A DNA stretch of 64,000 nucleotides, from positions 1-64,000 of the forward strand of contig NZ_FCOK02000004.1 of NCBI RefSeq assembly GCF_001544555.2, read 5' to 3'. The stretch's first letter is position 1. Every line of letters begins with the position of its first letter. A program made the position numbers and the translations under genes. Of this stretch, positions 44,613 to 54,213 are shown piece after piece. The stretch comes from Caballeronia udeis (GTDB lineage Bacteria; Pseudomonadota; Gammaproteobacteria; Burkholderiales; Burkholderiaceae). The notes under the pieces were generated by a model. That model saw only the letters and a program-made list of their open reading frames with translations. It had not been told where the DNA came from and did no database searches.

Positions 44613-45772
44613 ATGATGAAACGCAATGATAGCTACCAGGCAGAGAGCGCGAAAAACCCGGAACATGTTGACATCGCGACTGCGACGCAGCCTGCAAAAC
44701 GTACGTCGAATGCGAGGCTCACGATTGGCGAAATGCATGTCATCGCTGCAGGGCACAAGGGCAGGTGTCTGTCGCTGCACTTTGTGAATACCGATACGCA
44801 TCTGGAATGGGAATGTGCCGAGGGACATCGCTGGCTGGCGATCCCAAGTAGCGTGAAGAGCGGGACATGGTGCGGTATCTGTTCGCGGGAATGCCCTCGC
44901 GTGCCGCTGACCGAGGTCCGTCGCGTAGCCGAAGAACGCGGTGGCCGCTGCCTCGCATCGAAATATGTGAATGGGACTACGCCCCTGCTGTTCGAGTGCG
45001 CATCCGGACATCGATGGAAAGCGCAGCCCGCTCTGGTCCGAGTCGGGCATTGGTGTCCGCAATGCCTGTACGCAAGCCGGCGCGGCACGATCGGCAAGAT
45101 GCAGGAGATCGCCGAAAGCCGCGGTGGTCAACGTCTGTCCGAGGTGTATGTCGACCAGCGTCGCCCGTTACGATGGCGCTGTGCCAGTGGTCACGAGTGG
45201 GAATCGTCCGCCAACAGCGTGCAGGATCACAGGTATCCTTACTGTATGCACGAGCGCCTCCGCACAGGTATAGGCCGAATGCACGAAATCGCCGCCACGC
45301 ACGGCGGACGCTGCCTGTCTGAGTCCTATGCGGGTACGAATACGCGACTTGAGTGGCAGTGCGCGACGGACACGTCTGGCAGATGGCGCCTGGCCAACTT
45401 GCCAAGCGTTGGTGCCCATTCTGTAGCGGCCGCCTCTGGTACACATTGGCAGACATGCAGGCGCTGAAACGTGGCCGTGGTGGCGAATGTTTGTCGGAGA
45501 TCTACGTTTCGATGCGTCACAAAATGCAGTGGCTGTGCGAACGGGGGCACGCCTGGTCAACGACGCCTGCCATCGTGCTCAACGGCTCCTGGTGCCCGAA
45601 GTGCGCCCACCTGTCGCGCTTCGTGCACGAGAAAGCGAAGCGAAAATACTTGGCGTCAAGCTCGCTGACCAAGGAGGCTGACGTGGAACGCCGTTCCCTG
45701 CAGTTTCCAGCCAGCATGTGGTGCGGCGAGGGCAGGTGCAACCGACCGTCCGCCGCCGTATCCTGCCCTTGA
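44613..45772 (+). pseudogene. Zinc-ribbon repeat protein, frameshifted
   Basis: About five tandem units of 55-60 residues. The pattern is roughly h-x-EIAxxxGGrCLSexYv-x7-LxWxCaxGHxW-x13-WCPxC, for example LLFECASGHRWKAQP then HWCPQC. This resembles the treble-clef/zinc-ribbon DUF4379 class, in which C-x2-GH-x-W and C-P-x-C hold zinc. Unit 3 has lost one cysteine (YPYC). In unit 4, near 45362, the frame moves by -1 (CA to RDGHVWQM), as a one-base loss would do; unit 5 and the basic tail lie in the second frame (45353-45772). Related domains occur near nucleases and mobile DNA. Function unknown. Confidence 0.6.
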
Positions 45773-45850
45773 AGGGTTGTGTCCGACGCGTCCGTTGGCG
45801 TGCTCCTTTCGCGAAACAAGTCTGCAAATCCTCGTTTTACCCAAGAGGGC

Positions 45851-46780
45851 CTACTTCAACGGCCCCCCATCGCATCGAGATAAATCAGCCGCCTTCACGA
45901 AATCGATAAAGACGCGCAACGGTGCGGGCAGGTGGCGGCGCCCCGGATAGTAGAGAAATGGCCCGGAAAAGCGCGGCCACCAGGGCTCGAGGATGGGCTC
46001 CAGCGCGCCGCTATCGAGGTGCGGGCGCAGCATTCCCTCGAACAGGTGAATCACGCCGACACCCTCCACGGCCATGCTGATTGCAAGGTCCATTGCCGCG
46101 CCGGGCCTGACCAGCAGCGGCCCCGTAGGGTCCAGCCGCACCACCTCCCCGCCCCGCTCGAAATCCCACGTAGGCTTCGCGCCGCCGGAAAACTGACCAC
46201 GCAAACATGCGTGAGAAAGCAGTTCGCGAGGGTGCTCGGGTCTGCCGTGCGTATCAAGATAGCCCGGTGCCGCAGCGGTCGCGAAACGCTGCACACGCGG
46301 CCCGATCGGAATGGCGATCATGTCCTGCTCGAGCCTTTCGTCATAACGAATGCCCGCGTCACAGCCGATCGACAGCACGTCGACGAACCCATCCTCGACC
46401 ACGACTTCCACGCGAATGTCGGGGTACGCTTTCAGGAACGGCGCGATAACCCCGGGCAGCACGATCCGCGCAGCGCTCGACGGCACGTTGAGTTTCAGCG
46501 TGCCGCTTGGCGTGTCCCTGAAACCATTCAGGACATCCAGTGCAGCTTCCATCTCGCCGAACAACGGCGTCAGCTTTTCGATGAGACGCGAACCTGGTTC
46601 GGTCGGGGCCACGCTGCGCGTGGTCCGGTTGAGCAAGCGCAGGCCGAGCTTCGCCTCCAGGCGGCGCACGGCAATGCTGAGACTTGACGCGGAGACGCCG
46701 CTGATCCGGGCGGCGTCGCGAAAACCGCCGGCGCGAGCGACCGAAACAAACGCGGCCAGATCATTCAGTTCCATGGTCAC
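45851..46780 (-). CDS. LysR-family regulator
   Basis: A 309-residue LysR protein of the common Burkholderia CrgA-like group. HTH LNDLAAFVSVARAGGFRDAARISGVSASSLSIAVRRLEAKLG; TPSGTLKLNVP opens the effector domain, and AGIRYDERLEQDM and DGFVDVLSIGCDAG are typical. It is divergent from an aldo/keto reductase, 95 bases apart, which it probably controls. Starts MTMEL; MELND is an equal alternative. Confidence 0.88.
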   Translation of the reverse strand: MTMELNDLAAFVSVARAGGFRDAARISGVSASSLSIAVRRLEAKLGLRLLNRTTRSVAPTEPGSRLIEKLTPLFGEMEAALDVLNGFRDTPSGTLKLNVPSSAARIVLPGVIAPFLKAYPDIRVEVVVEDGFVDVLSIGCDAGIRYDERLEQDMIAIPIGPRVQRFATAAAPGYLDTHGRPEHPRELLSHACLRGQFSGGAKPTWDFERGGEVVRLDPTGPLLVRPGAAMDLAISMAVEGVGVIHLFEGMLRPHLDSGALEPILEPWWPRFSGPFLYYPGRRHLPAPLRVFIDFVKAADLSRCDGGPLK

Positions 46781-46875
46781 TGTTCACTTTTTTTAACAAC
46801 CCGTGCAATTTAGACCGGATTATCGAACAGCGCAATCGTCTCCATACTGGCGCCACGTTCATCAAGGAGAGTGTC

Positions 46876-47754
46876 ATGTCGAAGTCAACCATCAACACAT
46901 TTCCGCTTGGTCACCGACCGGTGCACCGTCTGGGCTACGGCGCCATGCAACTGGCCGGACCCGGCGTATTCGGGCCGCCGAAGGATCATGATGCGGCGGT
47001 CGCCGTTCTGCGCGAAGCGGTGGAGTCGGGTGTCGATCACATCGATACAAGCGATTTCTACGGGCCGCACATCACCAATCAGATCATTCGCGAAGCGCTT
47101 CATCCGTACCGGGACGACCTTGTGCTCGTCACCAAGGTGGGCGCCGTCCGGGGTGAAGACGCCTCATGGCTGCCGGCGATGGAACCGGAAGATCTCAGGC
47201 GCGGCGTCCACGACAACCTGCGCAATCTCGGCCTGGACGTGCTCGACGTGGTCAACGTGCGGATCATGGGGAACATCCACGCCCCTGCGGAAGGATCGAT
47301 TGAAAAGCAGGTCACGGCGCTTGCCGAACTTCAGCGCGAGGGACTTGTGCGCCACATCGGACTGAGTAACGTGACCGCGGCCCAGATCGCCGAGGCGCAG
47401 GGCATCGTGGAGATTGTCTGCGTTCAGAACCATTACAACCTGGTCCATCGGGACGACGACACGCTGATCGACGACCTGGCGAGTCAGGGCATTGCGTACG
47501 TGCCGTTCTTTCCGCTCGGCGGGTTCACGCCGATTCAATCCTCCGTGCTCTCAACGGTCGCCCAAACGATCGGCGCGACACCCATGCAGGTGGCGCTCGC
47601 CTGGCTGCTGCATCGCGCGCCGAACATTCTGCTGATCCCGGGCACGTCGTCGCTCACGCATCTGCGGGAAAACATGCAGGCGGCAGAATTGACTTTGCCG
47701 GACGCGGTGCTCGCTGAACTGGACGCGATCGGCGAAGCCCACGGGGAACATTGA
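46876..47754 (+). CDS. Aldo/keto reductase
   Basis: A 292-residue NADPH-dependent reductase (beta-alpha barrel). The catalytic tetrad is suggested by DTSDFYGPH (Asp and Tyr), VTKVG (Lys) and the following helix. IGLSNVTAAQIAEAQ and the late LLIPGTSSLTHLRENM bind the cofactor. It resembles pyridoxal reductase/YdbC-type oxidoreductases, 270-290 residues long. AAGGAGAGTG precedes the ATG. Likely reduces small aldehydes or ketones under control of the divergent LysR. Confidence 0.88.
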   Translation: MSKSTINTFPLGHRPVHRLGYGAMQLAGPGVFGPPKDHDAAVAVLREAVESGVDHIDTSDFYGPHITNQIIREALHPYRDDLVLVTKVGAVRGEDASWLPAMEPEDLRRGVHDNLRNLGLDVLDVVNVRIMGNIHAPAEGSIEKQVTALAELQREGLVRHIGLSNVTAAQIAEAQGIVEIVCVQNHYNLVHRDDDTLIDDLASQGIAYVPFFPLGGFTPIQSSVLSTVAQTIGATPMQVALAWLLHRAPNILLIPGTSSLTHLRENMQAAELTLPDAVLAELDAIGEAHGEH

Positions 47755-47766
47755 CCGCGCGCAACG

Positions 47767-48756
47767 CTAAGTCTGGCGGCTGCGGCTGACCTGAGCGAAG
47801 CTCAGTGCAATCGCACCTTTTGATGCGGTCCTGCTGCGTTCCGCAAACGCGTTGCCGTGCGGCAGCATCGAGCGGTTGAGCGGCCTGTCACTGTCAGAGC
47901 GGCGGGCCGCCAGGCATTGCTGGCCGACGCTTCCCGCTATCAGCCCGGGATCCACGCTTGCGGAAACCATGGGGCTTGATGAGGAACCGTGCTCGGCCAG
48001 CACTCGCCCGCCCGGATCGATGATCATGCCGTTCTGATGGCTGCCCGTGTCCGATCCATTGCTAAAGACTACGAACATTCCGTTGTCGGACGCTCGCGCG
48101 GTCAATGACCGCCGCAGCCAGTCCGTTGATCCCACGTTCTCTGCGGCTTGCGCGCGAGATCGCTGCACCGGAGAAAGCCGCTGTAACGAAGGCTCTCCAT
48201 GTCCGTCCGATCCATACGTCCGATGCGGCGCAACAAGTAAGGTCGCGCCCATCATGGCCGTCATGCGAACGTTCTCGATCAGATAATTGTCAGCGCCAAT
48301 CAGTATGCCGATACGAACACCCCAATTCGTATCCACGACGGTGTACTGCTCCCCGCGCTCAATACCCGGATGTTCAACCGCCTGCAGTTTGCGATGACAA
48401 CAACGCACGCCTCCCGGCATGCAAACCACATAGCTGTTGAACAAGGTGCCGTCCGGTGCCTGCTCGATAAATCCGACGCCCGCGGCAACGCCGGTGCGCT
48501 CTACTGCGTTAGCGACTTCATCGATTGAACGCCCGTCGAGCGGCTCGGCGAGCGTTGCAAGGTCGCGCAGACGAACGTTCAGGGTATCGCCGTATCCGGC
48601 AAGGCTGGCCTCAGGAAAAACAACCAGTGAGATTTCTTGAACCGCAGCCTCCCCGAGCCACGCCGACACGTTCGCAACGTTCTGCGACGCATTCCCGCGC
48701 AGCGAGATAAGCGGGACCGTCGCAACCTGGAATGGGGAAAACGAAGATAAAGACAT
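47767..48756 (-). CDS. Nitrilase-superfamily protein lacking the catalytic cysteine
   Basis: A 329-residue carbon-nitrogen hydrolase fold. ATG 48756 is chosen (family begins VATVPLISLRG); ATG 48840 is possible, and the frame to 48945 overlaps the LysR gene. The glutamate (VVFPEAS, Glu49) and lysine (CHRKLQAVEHPG, Lys123) are present. The cysteine of the usual LIC-x-D motif is replaced by glycine: GILIGADNYL, Gly154, codon GGC at 48297-48295. The enzyme should therefore be inactive as an amidase and may bind ligand or regulate. It is divergent from a LysR gene. Confidence 0.8.
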   Translation of the reverse strand: MSLSSFSPFQVATVPLISLRGNASQNVANVSAWLGEAAVQEISLVVFPEASLAGYGDTLNVRLRDLATLAEPLDGRSIDEVANAVERTGVAAGVGFIEQAPDGTLFNSYVVCMPGGVRCCHRKLQAVEHPGIERGEQYTVVDTNWGVRIGILIGADNYLIENVRMTAMMGATLLVAPHRTYGSDGHGEPSLQRLSPVQRSRAQAAENVGSTDWLRRSLTARASDNGMFVVFSNGSDTGSHQNGMIIDPGGRVLAEHGSSSSPMVSASVDPGLIAGSVGQQCLAARRSDSDRPLNRSMLPHGNAFAERSRTASKGAIALSFAQVSRSRQT

Positions 48757-48858
48757 GTCGTTCACCGCCTGACTGAAGAACTTGTTGAAGAGTCCATTGG
48801 ACTGCCTGGCCTTCAATAAGTAAAATGAATCATTCGACATATTCAATAACTCATTGGA

Positions 48859-49737
48859 ATGGAATTTAGACTTCTGCGCGCCTTCCTGACGGTGACTGAA
48901 CTCCGTCATTTCGGCCGTGCTGCCGAAGCGCTCAATGTCACTCAACCTGCCCTCAGCAAGCAGGTCGCGGCCTTGGAAGACTCATTGGGTGCGCGGCTTT
49001 TTGAACGCGGCAGGCATGGCGCCGAACTGACTTCATTCGGCGCCGGGTTCCTTGCGGATGCGCAAACACTGGTACGCGATGCGGACGAACTGCTCGCACG
49101 GGCGCGCGAAGCCAGCAGTGGAAAGCGTGGATATTTACGCGTCGGTCTTGGACTCACGACCTTGACCCTGGCGCCGCAACTGATAGCGGAATTTCGCAGG
49201 CTGAATCCCAACGTCAGCGTGACGCTCAATGATCTTTCTTCAGCCGAGCAAACCCGCCGCCTTCTCGCGGGGAAGCTCGATGTGGGCTTCATCCGCCTGC
49301 CGGCCGACACGGGGCTATCGTGCTTGCCGTTGCTCACCGAGGCATTGGCGCTTGCCGTGCCTCAGCACGCAAGATGGAAGCGGCTTCCGTCGAATCTGAA
49401 CGAACTCAACGAACCCGGGTTGATCGCGCTCGCGCGCAGCAGTGGCCCCGGACTGGCAGCGCAGATAGACCACTGGTGCAGCGAGCACGGTTTCGTGCCC
49501 CGGGTAATTCAGCAGACCGATGATATCCAGTCCGTTCTTGCGGCTGTCGCCGCAGGCGTCGGCGCTGCATTCCTGCCGTCCAGGGCGAAGTACCTGTTGC
49601 GGGATGCCAGGGTTCTGCCCTTGCGCGATGCCGCCGCCCGTTGGCAAGTCGGGCTGGGCTGGGAGGCGACCCGCGAGAACGCGGTGGCGGCACGCTTCGT
49701 CGAATTCGTACGCGCGGCGAAGATACCGGCGTCGTGA
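48859..49737 (+). CDS. LysR-family regulator (BenM/CatR-like)
   Basis: A 292-residue regulator. MEFRLLRAFLTVTELRHFGRAAEALNVTQPALSKQVAALE is the strongly conserved BenM/CatM-type HTH; the sensing domain has KRGYLRVGLGLTTLTLAPQLIAEF and GVGAAFLPSRAKYL. It is divergent from the nitrilase-fold protein, which is its probable target. Confidence 0.88.
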   Translation: MEFRLLRAFLTVTELRHFGRAAEALNVTQPALSKQVAALEDSLGARLFERGRHGAELTSFGAGFLADAQTLVRDADELLARAREASSGKRGYLRVGLGLTTLTLAPQLIAEFRRLNPNVSVTLNDLSSAEQTRRLLAGKLDVGFIRLPADTGLSCLPLLTEALALAVPQHARWKRLPSNLNELNEPGLIALARSSGPGLAAQIDHWCSEHGFVPRVIQQTDDIQSVLAAVAAGVGAAFLPSRAKYLLRDARVLPLRDAAARWQVGLGWEATRENAVAARFVEFVRAAKIPAS

Positions 49738-49823
49738 GTCATGGCGGCGATCGTTATCCGAGTCCGGCCATCGCTTTCATCACATGGGCCGCCACGCTCG
49801 GATTCTGCTTTTGATGTAAAATA

Positions 49824-49839
49824 CTGTACATCCATACAG
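49824..49839 (+). promoter_or_regulatory. LexA SOS box upstream of dinB
   Basis: CTGT at 49824-49827 and ACAG at 49836-49839 are separated by eight bases (ACATCCAT), an exact match to the CTGT-N8-ACAG LexA consensus. It lies about 105-120 bases before the polymerase start, in an AT-rich stretch. Damage induction of the polymerase and the AlkB-like gene after it is the likely consequence. Confidence 0.8.
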
Positions 49840-49850
49840 CTATTTTCATC

Positions 49851-49946
49851 ATGCCCGCTCCCAGTGGAAACGTCGGCAGATCCGGTTCTCGCGCATTGAT
49901 CACATCGATCACGTTGAGGCGCTCGCGTGCCGGAGCGCAGCGGTGA
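49851..49946 (+). CDS. Short leader open frame overlapping dinB
   Basis: ATG 49851 opens a 31-codon frame (MPAPSGNVGRSGSRALITS and on) just after the SOS box. Its TGA overlaps the GTG of the polymerase gene (GTGA), which suggests coupled translation. The peptide is basic and has no recognisable domain. It could be a chance frame or the rest of a lost SOS gene. Confidence 0.3.
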   Translation: MPAPSGNVGRSGSRALITSITLRRSRAGAQR

Positions 49947-51100
49947 CGGCCATGCGGCGCATCGCGCATCTGGACATGGACGCGTTTTATGCGTCCGTTG
50001 AACTCCTGCGCTACCCCGAACTACGCGGCCAGCCGGTCGTGATCGGGGGCGGCAGGAACGCCATGCCTGAGACCCTGGAGGACGGCACGCGGCGCTTCAA
50101 GCGGTTGCGCGATTACGCGGGCCGCGGTGTTGTCACCACCTCGACCTACGAAGCCCGCGCGCTTGGCGTGTTTTCCGCCATGGGCATGATGAAAGCCGCG
50201 CAGCTCGCGCCGGACGCCATTCTGCTACCCACCGACTTCGATTCATACCGGCACTACTCGCGCCTCTTCAAGGAGGCCGTGGGCACCTTTACCACGCAGA
50301 TCGAGAACCGCGGTATTGATGAAATCTACATCGACCTGACCGACCTGCCGGGCGACCCCGCCGAGACCGCCGCGCGCATCAAGCAGGCTGTGCGCAATGC
50401 CACCGGGCTGTCGTGTTCGATCAGCGTCGCGCCGAACAAGCTGCTGGCGAAGATCGGATCTGAACTCGACAAACCCGACGGCCTGACGATCCTCACCGCC
50501 GCCGACATGCCGCTGCGAATCTGGCCGCTGCCTGTGCGCAAAGTGAATGGCATCGGGCCAAAGGCGACTGAAAAACTGGCGGCTATCGGCATTGAAACAG
50601 TCGGCGATCTGGCGCGTGCCGACCCCGAGATGCTGCAGGCCCGCTTTGGCCGGACTTACTCGGCATGGCTCGTGGAAGTGGCGCAGGGTTTTGACGAACG
50701 GCCCGTCGTGGTCAGCTCCGAGCCGAAGTCGATGAGCCGCGAAACCACCTTTGAGCGCGACCTGCATCCACGGCAGGATCGCGGGGAACTCTCGGCGGCG
50801 TTTACCGACCTGTGCGCGCGCGTGGCCGACGACCTGCGGCGCAAGGGGTACGAGGGCCGCACGGTCGGCATCAAGCTGCGTTACAACGACTTCAGCACAG
50901 TCACGCGCGACCTGACGGTCCCGTTTCCAACAGCCGATGCAACGGAGATTCGCCGCGCCGCCACGGAATGCCTGAAGCGCGTGCCCCTGGACCGGCGGCT
51001 GCGTTTGCTCGGCGTGCGCGTGACCGCGTTGCTGCCGGTAGGGTCGTATGTGGCCGAGCCGCAACCGGTTCAGGGTGAACTGCCATTCTCAGCGGATTAG
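49943..51100 (+). CDS. dinB: DNA polymerase IV (Y family)
   Basis: A 385-residue translesion polymerase. The start is GTG 49943 or ATG 49952 (MRRIAHLDMDAFYASVEL). It has the DMDAFYASVE metal site, YEARALGVFSAMGMMKA, the second carboxylate in GIDEIYIDLTDL, a helix-hairpin-helix (KVNGIGPKATEKLAAIGIETVGDLA) and the little-finger domain. The C-terminus QGELPFSAD is a beta-clamp binding motif of the QxxLPF kind. The SOS box upstream predicts induction by DNA damage. An AlkB-like repair gene follows 17 bases on. Confidence 0.92.
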   Translation: MTAMRRIAHLDMDAFYASVELLRYPELRGQPVVIGGGRNAMPETLEDGTRRFKRLRDYAGRGVVTTSTYEARALGVFSAMGMMKAAQLAPDAILLPTDFDSYRHYSRLFKEAVGTFTTQIENRGIDEIYIDLTDLPGDPAETAARIKQAVRNATGLSCSISVAPNKLLAKIGSELDKPDGLTILTAADMPLRIWPLPVRKVNGIGPKATEKLAAIGIETVGDLARADPEMLQARFGRTYSAWLVEVAQGFDERPVVVSSEPKSMSRETTFERDLHPRQDRGELSAAFTDLCARVADDLRRKGYEGRTVGIKLRYNDFSTVTRDLTVPFPTADATEIRRAATECLKRVPLDRRLRLLGVRVTALLPVGSYVAEPQPVQGELPFSAD

Positions 51101-51117
51101 CCAGGAAAGGAATCGCC

Positions 51118-51714
51118 GTGTTTCAAAGCGATCTGTTCGATGCCACCCCGCTCACGCTTGTCGAAGACGCAGAAAGCGGGATTCGTTACCTGCCCGACGT
51201 GGTCCCACAAGCCACTGCACAGGCCTGGTTCGAACAGGCGCTTGCCAACGTTACGTGGGGCAACCAGCGCCGCCTGATGTACGAACGCGAGGTCGATGTG
51301 CCGCGCCTGATGGCGCATTTCTCGCTGGACGCGCCGGATTTGCCTGAACCCTTGATAGAGGCGGCCGCGCAGATGCGCATGATTGCCGGCGCGCAGTTCA
51401 ACAGCGTCGGCTTGAATCTGTATCGCGACGGCAACGACAGCGTCGCGCCTCATAACGACAAGACCCAAGGGCTTGTGCCGGGAGCGCCTATTGCGATCCT
51501 GTCGCTGGGCGCGACCCGTCGCATGACACTCCGCGCCAAGTCGGGCAAGGGCCGTACGCTCAATGTGGATCTGCATGCGGGTAGCGTGATGGTGATGAGC
51601 TATGCGTCGCAATTCACGCACAATCATGGAATACCGAAAATGAGCGGCGTTGACGGACCGCGCATCAGCCTTGCGTTTCGATGCTTTGATGCTTCAAAGC
51701 TCAAAGAGCGGTAA
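51118..51714 (+). CDS. alkB: AlkB-like 2-oxoglutarate/Fe(II) dioxygenase
   Basis: A 198-residue protein starting with GTG 51118, with CCAGGAAAGGAA upstream. The fold-determining residues are His112-x-Asp114 (APHNDKT), His170 (THNHGIPK) and Arg182/Arg188 (GPRISLAFR). SLGATRRMTLRAK is typical of the ALKBH2/3-like bacterial group. It would remove alkyl groups from 1-methyladenine and 3-methylcytosine. Its coupling to SOS-controlled dinB makes a small damage-response operon. Confidence 0.88.
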   Translation: MFQSDLFDATPLTLVEDAESGIRYLPDVVPQATAQAWFEQALANVTWGNQRRLMYEREVDVPRLMAHFSLDAPDLPEPLIEAAAQMRMIAGAQFNSVGLNLYRDGNDSVAPHNDKTQGLVPGAPIAILSLGATRRMTLRAKSGKGRTLNVDLHAGSVMVMSYASQFTHNHGIPKMSGVDGPRISLAFRCFDASKLKER

Positions 51715-51854
51715 GCATCTACCGCATGGCTTGTTTGAACATCGTAAGCCCGTCGGTGTTGCCCGCGAAGTGAACGTGATTGCTGCGGAAAACGCAGCAG
51801 GGAGACGCGAACATTCAACGCCTCCCTGGGCCTCCGGCTAAATCAAGCCATTCG

Positions 51855-53606
51855 TTAAAAAGCTTCCCAATCAGCGGCTCCGGCCAATGCAACCGGCTTC
51901 GGCTTCGCGCTGGTCAGCGCCGGCCTCTTGAGCGGTGCAGCCACGGCAACCGGGCTCGGGTTCGAACTCGCATTGCCGGCGATTGCGCGTTTCTTCGGCG
52001 CCGCCAACGCACGATGCGCCGCGGCACGCGCCGGTTTCACGCTCATCGGCGTCTTGCTGATGTCAAAACTGCGCTCGTCCAACTGGAACACCGCCACTGC
52101 TTCCTTCAACGCACCGGCCTGATCCTCGAGCGATTGCGCCGCAGCCGCGGCTTCTTCCACCAGCGCTGCATTTTGCTGGGTCACTTCGTCCATCTGCGTG
52201 ACCGCGCGGGCCACTTGTTCAATGCCGCTGCTCTGCTCTGCGGACGCCGCCGCGATCTCGCCCATGATGTCGGTCACGCGTTGCACCGCGCCGATAATTT
52301 CATTCATCGTGCGCCCGGCGTCACCCACCAGTGTCGTGCCCGTCTGCACTCGCGAGACCGATGTGTTGATCAGTTCCTTGATCTCCTTCGCCGCTGCCGA
52401 CGAGCGTTGCGCGAGGCTGCGAACCTCGGCGGCGACCACTGCGAAACCCCGTCCTTGCTCGCCAGCACGCGCCGCTTCCACCGCTGCGTTCAGCGCGAGG
52501 ATATTGGTCTGGAACGCAATCCCTTCGATGATCGTGATGATGTCGGCGATCTTCGTCGAACTCTGGTTGATGTCGCCCATGGTGACGACAACCTGCGAGA
52601 CCACCGTGCTGCCCTTGTTCGCGATCTCCGACGCGTTGGCCGCCAGCGAACTGGCTTGCCGGGCGTTATCGGCGTTCTGCTTCACGGTGCCGGTCAGTTC
52701 GTCCATGCTGGATGCGGTTTGCTGCAACGCCGACGCCTGCTCTTCCGTACGCGATGACAAATCGATGTTGCCCGCCGCAATCTGCTTGGTCGCCGTCGCG
52801 ATCGATTCGCTCCCCGAGCGCACCGTACGTACCGTGTTGACAAGGCTGGCCTGCATCTTCGCGAGACCTGACAACAGTTGCCCCATCTCGTCGCGCGAGG
52901 TGACGATCAGTTCACGGCGGAGGTCGCCGGCGGCGATTGCATCGAACTGCGCAAGCGCTTCGTCGAGCGGACGCCCGATCGAGCGACGCAGCGACAGCCA
53001 GGAGAAAATGGCCGCCGCCAGGCCAACCAGAATGGAGGCAATGCTGACGATCCGGAAGTCGCCGAATGCTTCCTGCGAGTTGTCGTAGTCGCTCTTCGCG
53101 GAGTCGAATTGATACTTGCGGAGCGCGTCGCCAATCGTGGACAACTGCCTGAACGCAACTTGCATGGCTTCCGCGGAAGCGACAATCTTGTCTGCGTCGT
53201 TCGCCCTGACGTTGGCGTAACCGTCGTCCAGCAGCTTCTGGAGTTCAAGGCGCTTGGCTTCGAAGTCCTCGGCCAGTTTGTGCTCGCCCTGACCCTGGGG
53301 CAGCGCGGCGTAGGTCGCCCACTCCTTGTCGGCACGCGCGCGCATCGTTGCCCCGGTTTCAATGGCTGTCTCCGCGCTGGGCTTGCCGGCCAGCAAGGCC
53401 GCACGATCGAAGCTGAGCCGCTCCCGAGCAGTAAACATTTCCGCGTTGCCGGCCGCGACAGCGCTAGGCATCTGGTTCATGAAAAGACCGCGAGTGGTGT
53501 CGTTACCGCGGCTCATTCCCCAAAGCCCCAGTCCGCCAATCACAATCAGCAACAAACCCAGAAGCGCCATTGCAATGCCCAGGCGGCCTTTAATCGTCGA
53601 AAACAT
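51855..53606 (-). CDS. Methyl-accepting chemotaxis protein
   Basis: A 583-residue Tar-type receptor. ATG 53606 is chosen (AAAGGTGAGACG upstream). Membrane helix 1 at about 9-30, a periplasmic four-helix bundle with the [14 protein letters not shown] motif, helix 2 at about 190-212 and HAMP follow. The long signalling domain includes the hairpin tip ([20 protein letters not shown]). The last five residues, DWEAF, match the xWxxF pentapeptide that tethers CheR/CheB, so the receptor can methylate neighbours. Before it lies a Pro/Ala-rich linker. Ligand unknown. Confidence 0.92.
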   Translation of the reverse strand: MFSTIKGRLGIAMALLGLLLIVIGGLGLWGMSRGNDTTRGLFMNQMPSAVAAGNAEMFTARERLSFDRAALLAGKPSAETAIETGATMRARADKEWATYAALPQGQGEHKLAEDFEAKRLELQKLLDDGYANVRANDADKIVASAEAMQVAFRQLSTIGDALRKYQFDSAKSDYDNSQEAFGDFRIVSIASILVGLAAAIFSWLSLRRSIGRPLDEALAQFDAIAAGDLRRELIVTSRDEMGQLLSGLAKMQASLVNTVRTVRSGSESIATATKQIAAGNIDLSSRTEEQASALQQTASSMDELTGTVKQNADNARQASSLAANASEIANKGSTVVSQVVVTMGDINQSSTKIADIITIIEGIAFQTNILALNAAVEAARAGEQGRGFAVVAAEVRSLAQRSSAAAKEIKELINTSVSRVQTGTTLVGDAGRTMNEIIGAVQRVTDIMGEIAAASAEQSSGIEQVARAVTQMDEVTQQNAALVEEAAAAAQSLEDQAGALKEAVAVFQLDERSFDISKTPMSVKPARAAAHRALAAPKKRAIAGNASSNPSPVAVAAPLKRPALTSAKPKPVALAGAADWEAF

Positions 53607-53763
53607 GTTCGTCTCACCTTTATATTTCACACCAGTGTCCAAGCGGTGGCGTGCGTCGATGCCTGGCGAACGCGACCGAAGCCGACAGCGTCCTCCGGCC
53701 TATATCCTTTAACGGCAAACGCCCGCGTCACTTGAGCGAATGCTTACATCGCCTCAGTTTACA

Positions 53764-53781
53764 TTTCAATAATTATTGAAA
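53764..53781 (+). promoter_or_regulatory. Perfect palindrome, likely ArsR operator
   Basis: TTTCAATAATTATTGAAA is an 18-base perfect palindrome, about 30 bases before the arsR start. ArsR-family repressors commonly bind TTCAA-N6-TTGAA-like sites in their own promoters. It probably lies between or over the promoter elements of the ars operon. Confidence 0.75.
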
Positions 53782-53811
53782 CGTGAAAGCGTTTGTTGTA
53801 CGCTTTGCCGC

Positions 53812-54135
53812 ATGAAACCGAACATGGTTGTCCGCGCGCTGGGCGCGCTCGCGCATGAGTCGCGCCTCGCAATCTTTCGGGCGCTGGTCGTGGCCGGACC
53901 CGAGGGTCTGGCGGCCGGCGACATTGCCCAGCAACTCGGCGTCTCACCGTCGGGTCTCTCGTTTCACTTGAAAGACCTGTCACACGCCGGCCTGGTCAAC
54001 GCTCGCCAGGATGGACGCTTCATTTTCTACTCAGCGAACTTCGACGCCATGAGCGGGCTCATTGGCTTCCTTACCGAAAACTGCTGCGAAGGCGGCACGT
54101 GTTCGGTAAGCGCGGTGTCAAAACGCTCACGCTGA
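53812..54135 (+). CDS. arsR: ArsR-family arsenical repressor
   Basis: A 107-residue winged-helix repressor. ATG 53812 (KPNMVVRALGALAHESRLAIFRALV) is preferred because the earlier in-frame start overlaps the palindromic operator. HTH DIAQQLGVSPSGLSFHLKDLSHAGLV. The cysteines that would sense As(III) are at the C-terminus, NCCEGGTC, as in the group with C-terminal Cys sites. Represses the arsC-arsH genes that follow. Confidence 0.87.
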   Translation: MKPNMVVRALGALAHESRLAIFRALVVAGPEGLAAGDIAQQLGVSPSGLSFHLKDLSHAGLVNARQDGRFIFYSANFDAMSGLIGFLTENCCEGGTCSVSAVSKRSR

Positions 54136-54213
54136 ACGGCGTTGCTCAGTGGCGTTGCTTAGTGGCGTTGACAGAGCAAAGCCCTTCTTTAACGATTCAT
54201 GGAGACATTTAGC

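Noticed and set aside
53599..53642. Upstream start for the chemoreceptor at 53642
   Set aside because: The ATG at 53606 has a better ribosome site, and the membrane helix begins right after it; the extra 12 codons are polar and unlike the family.
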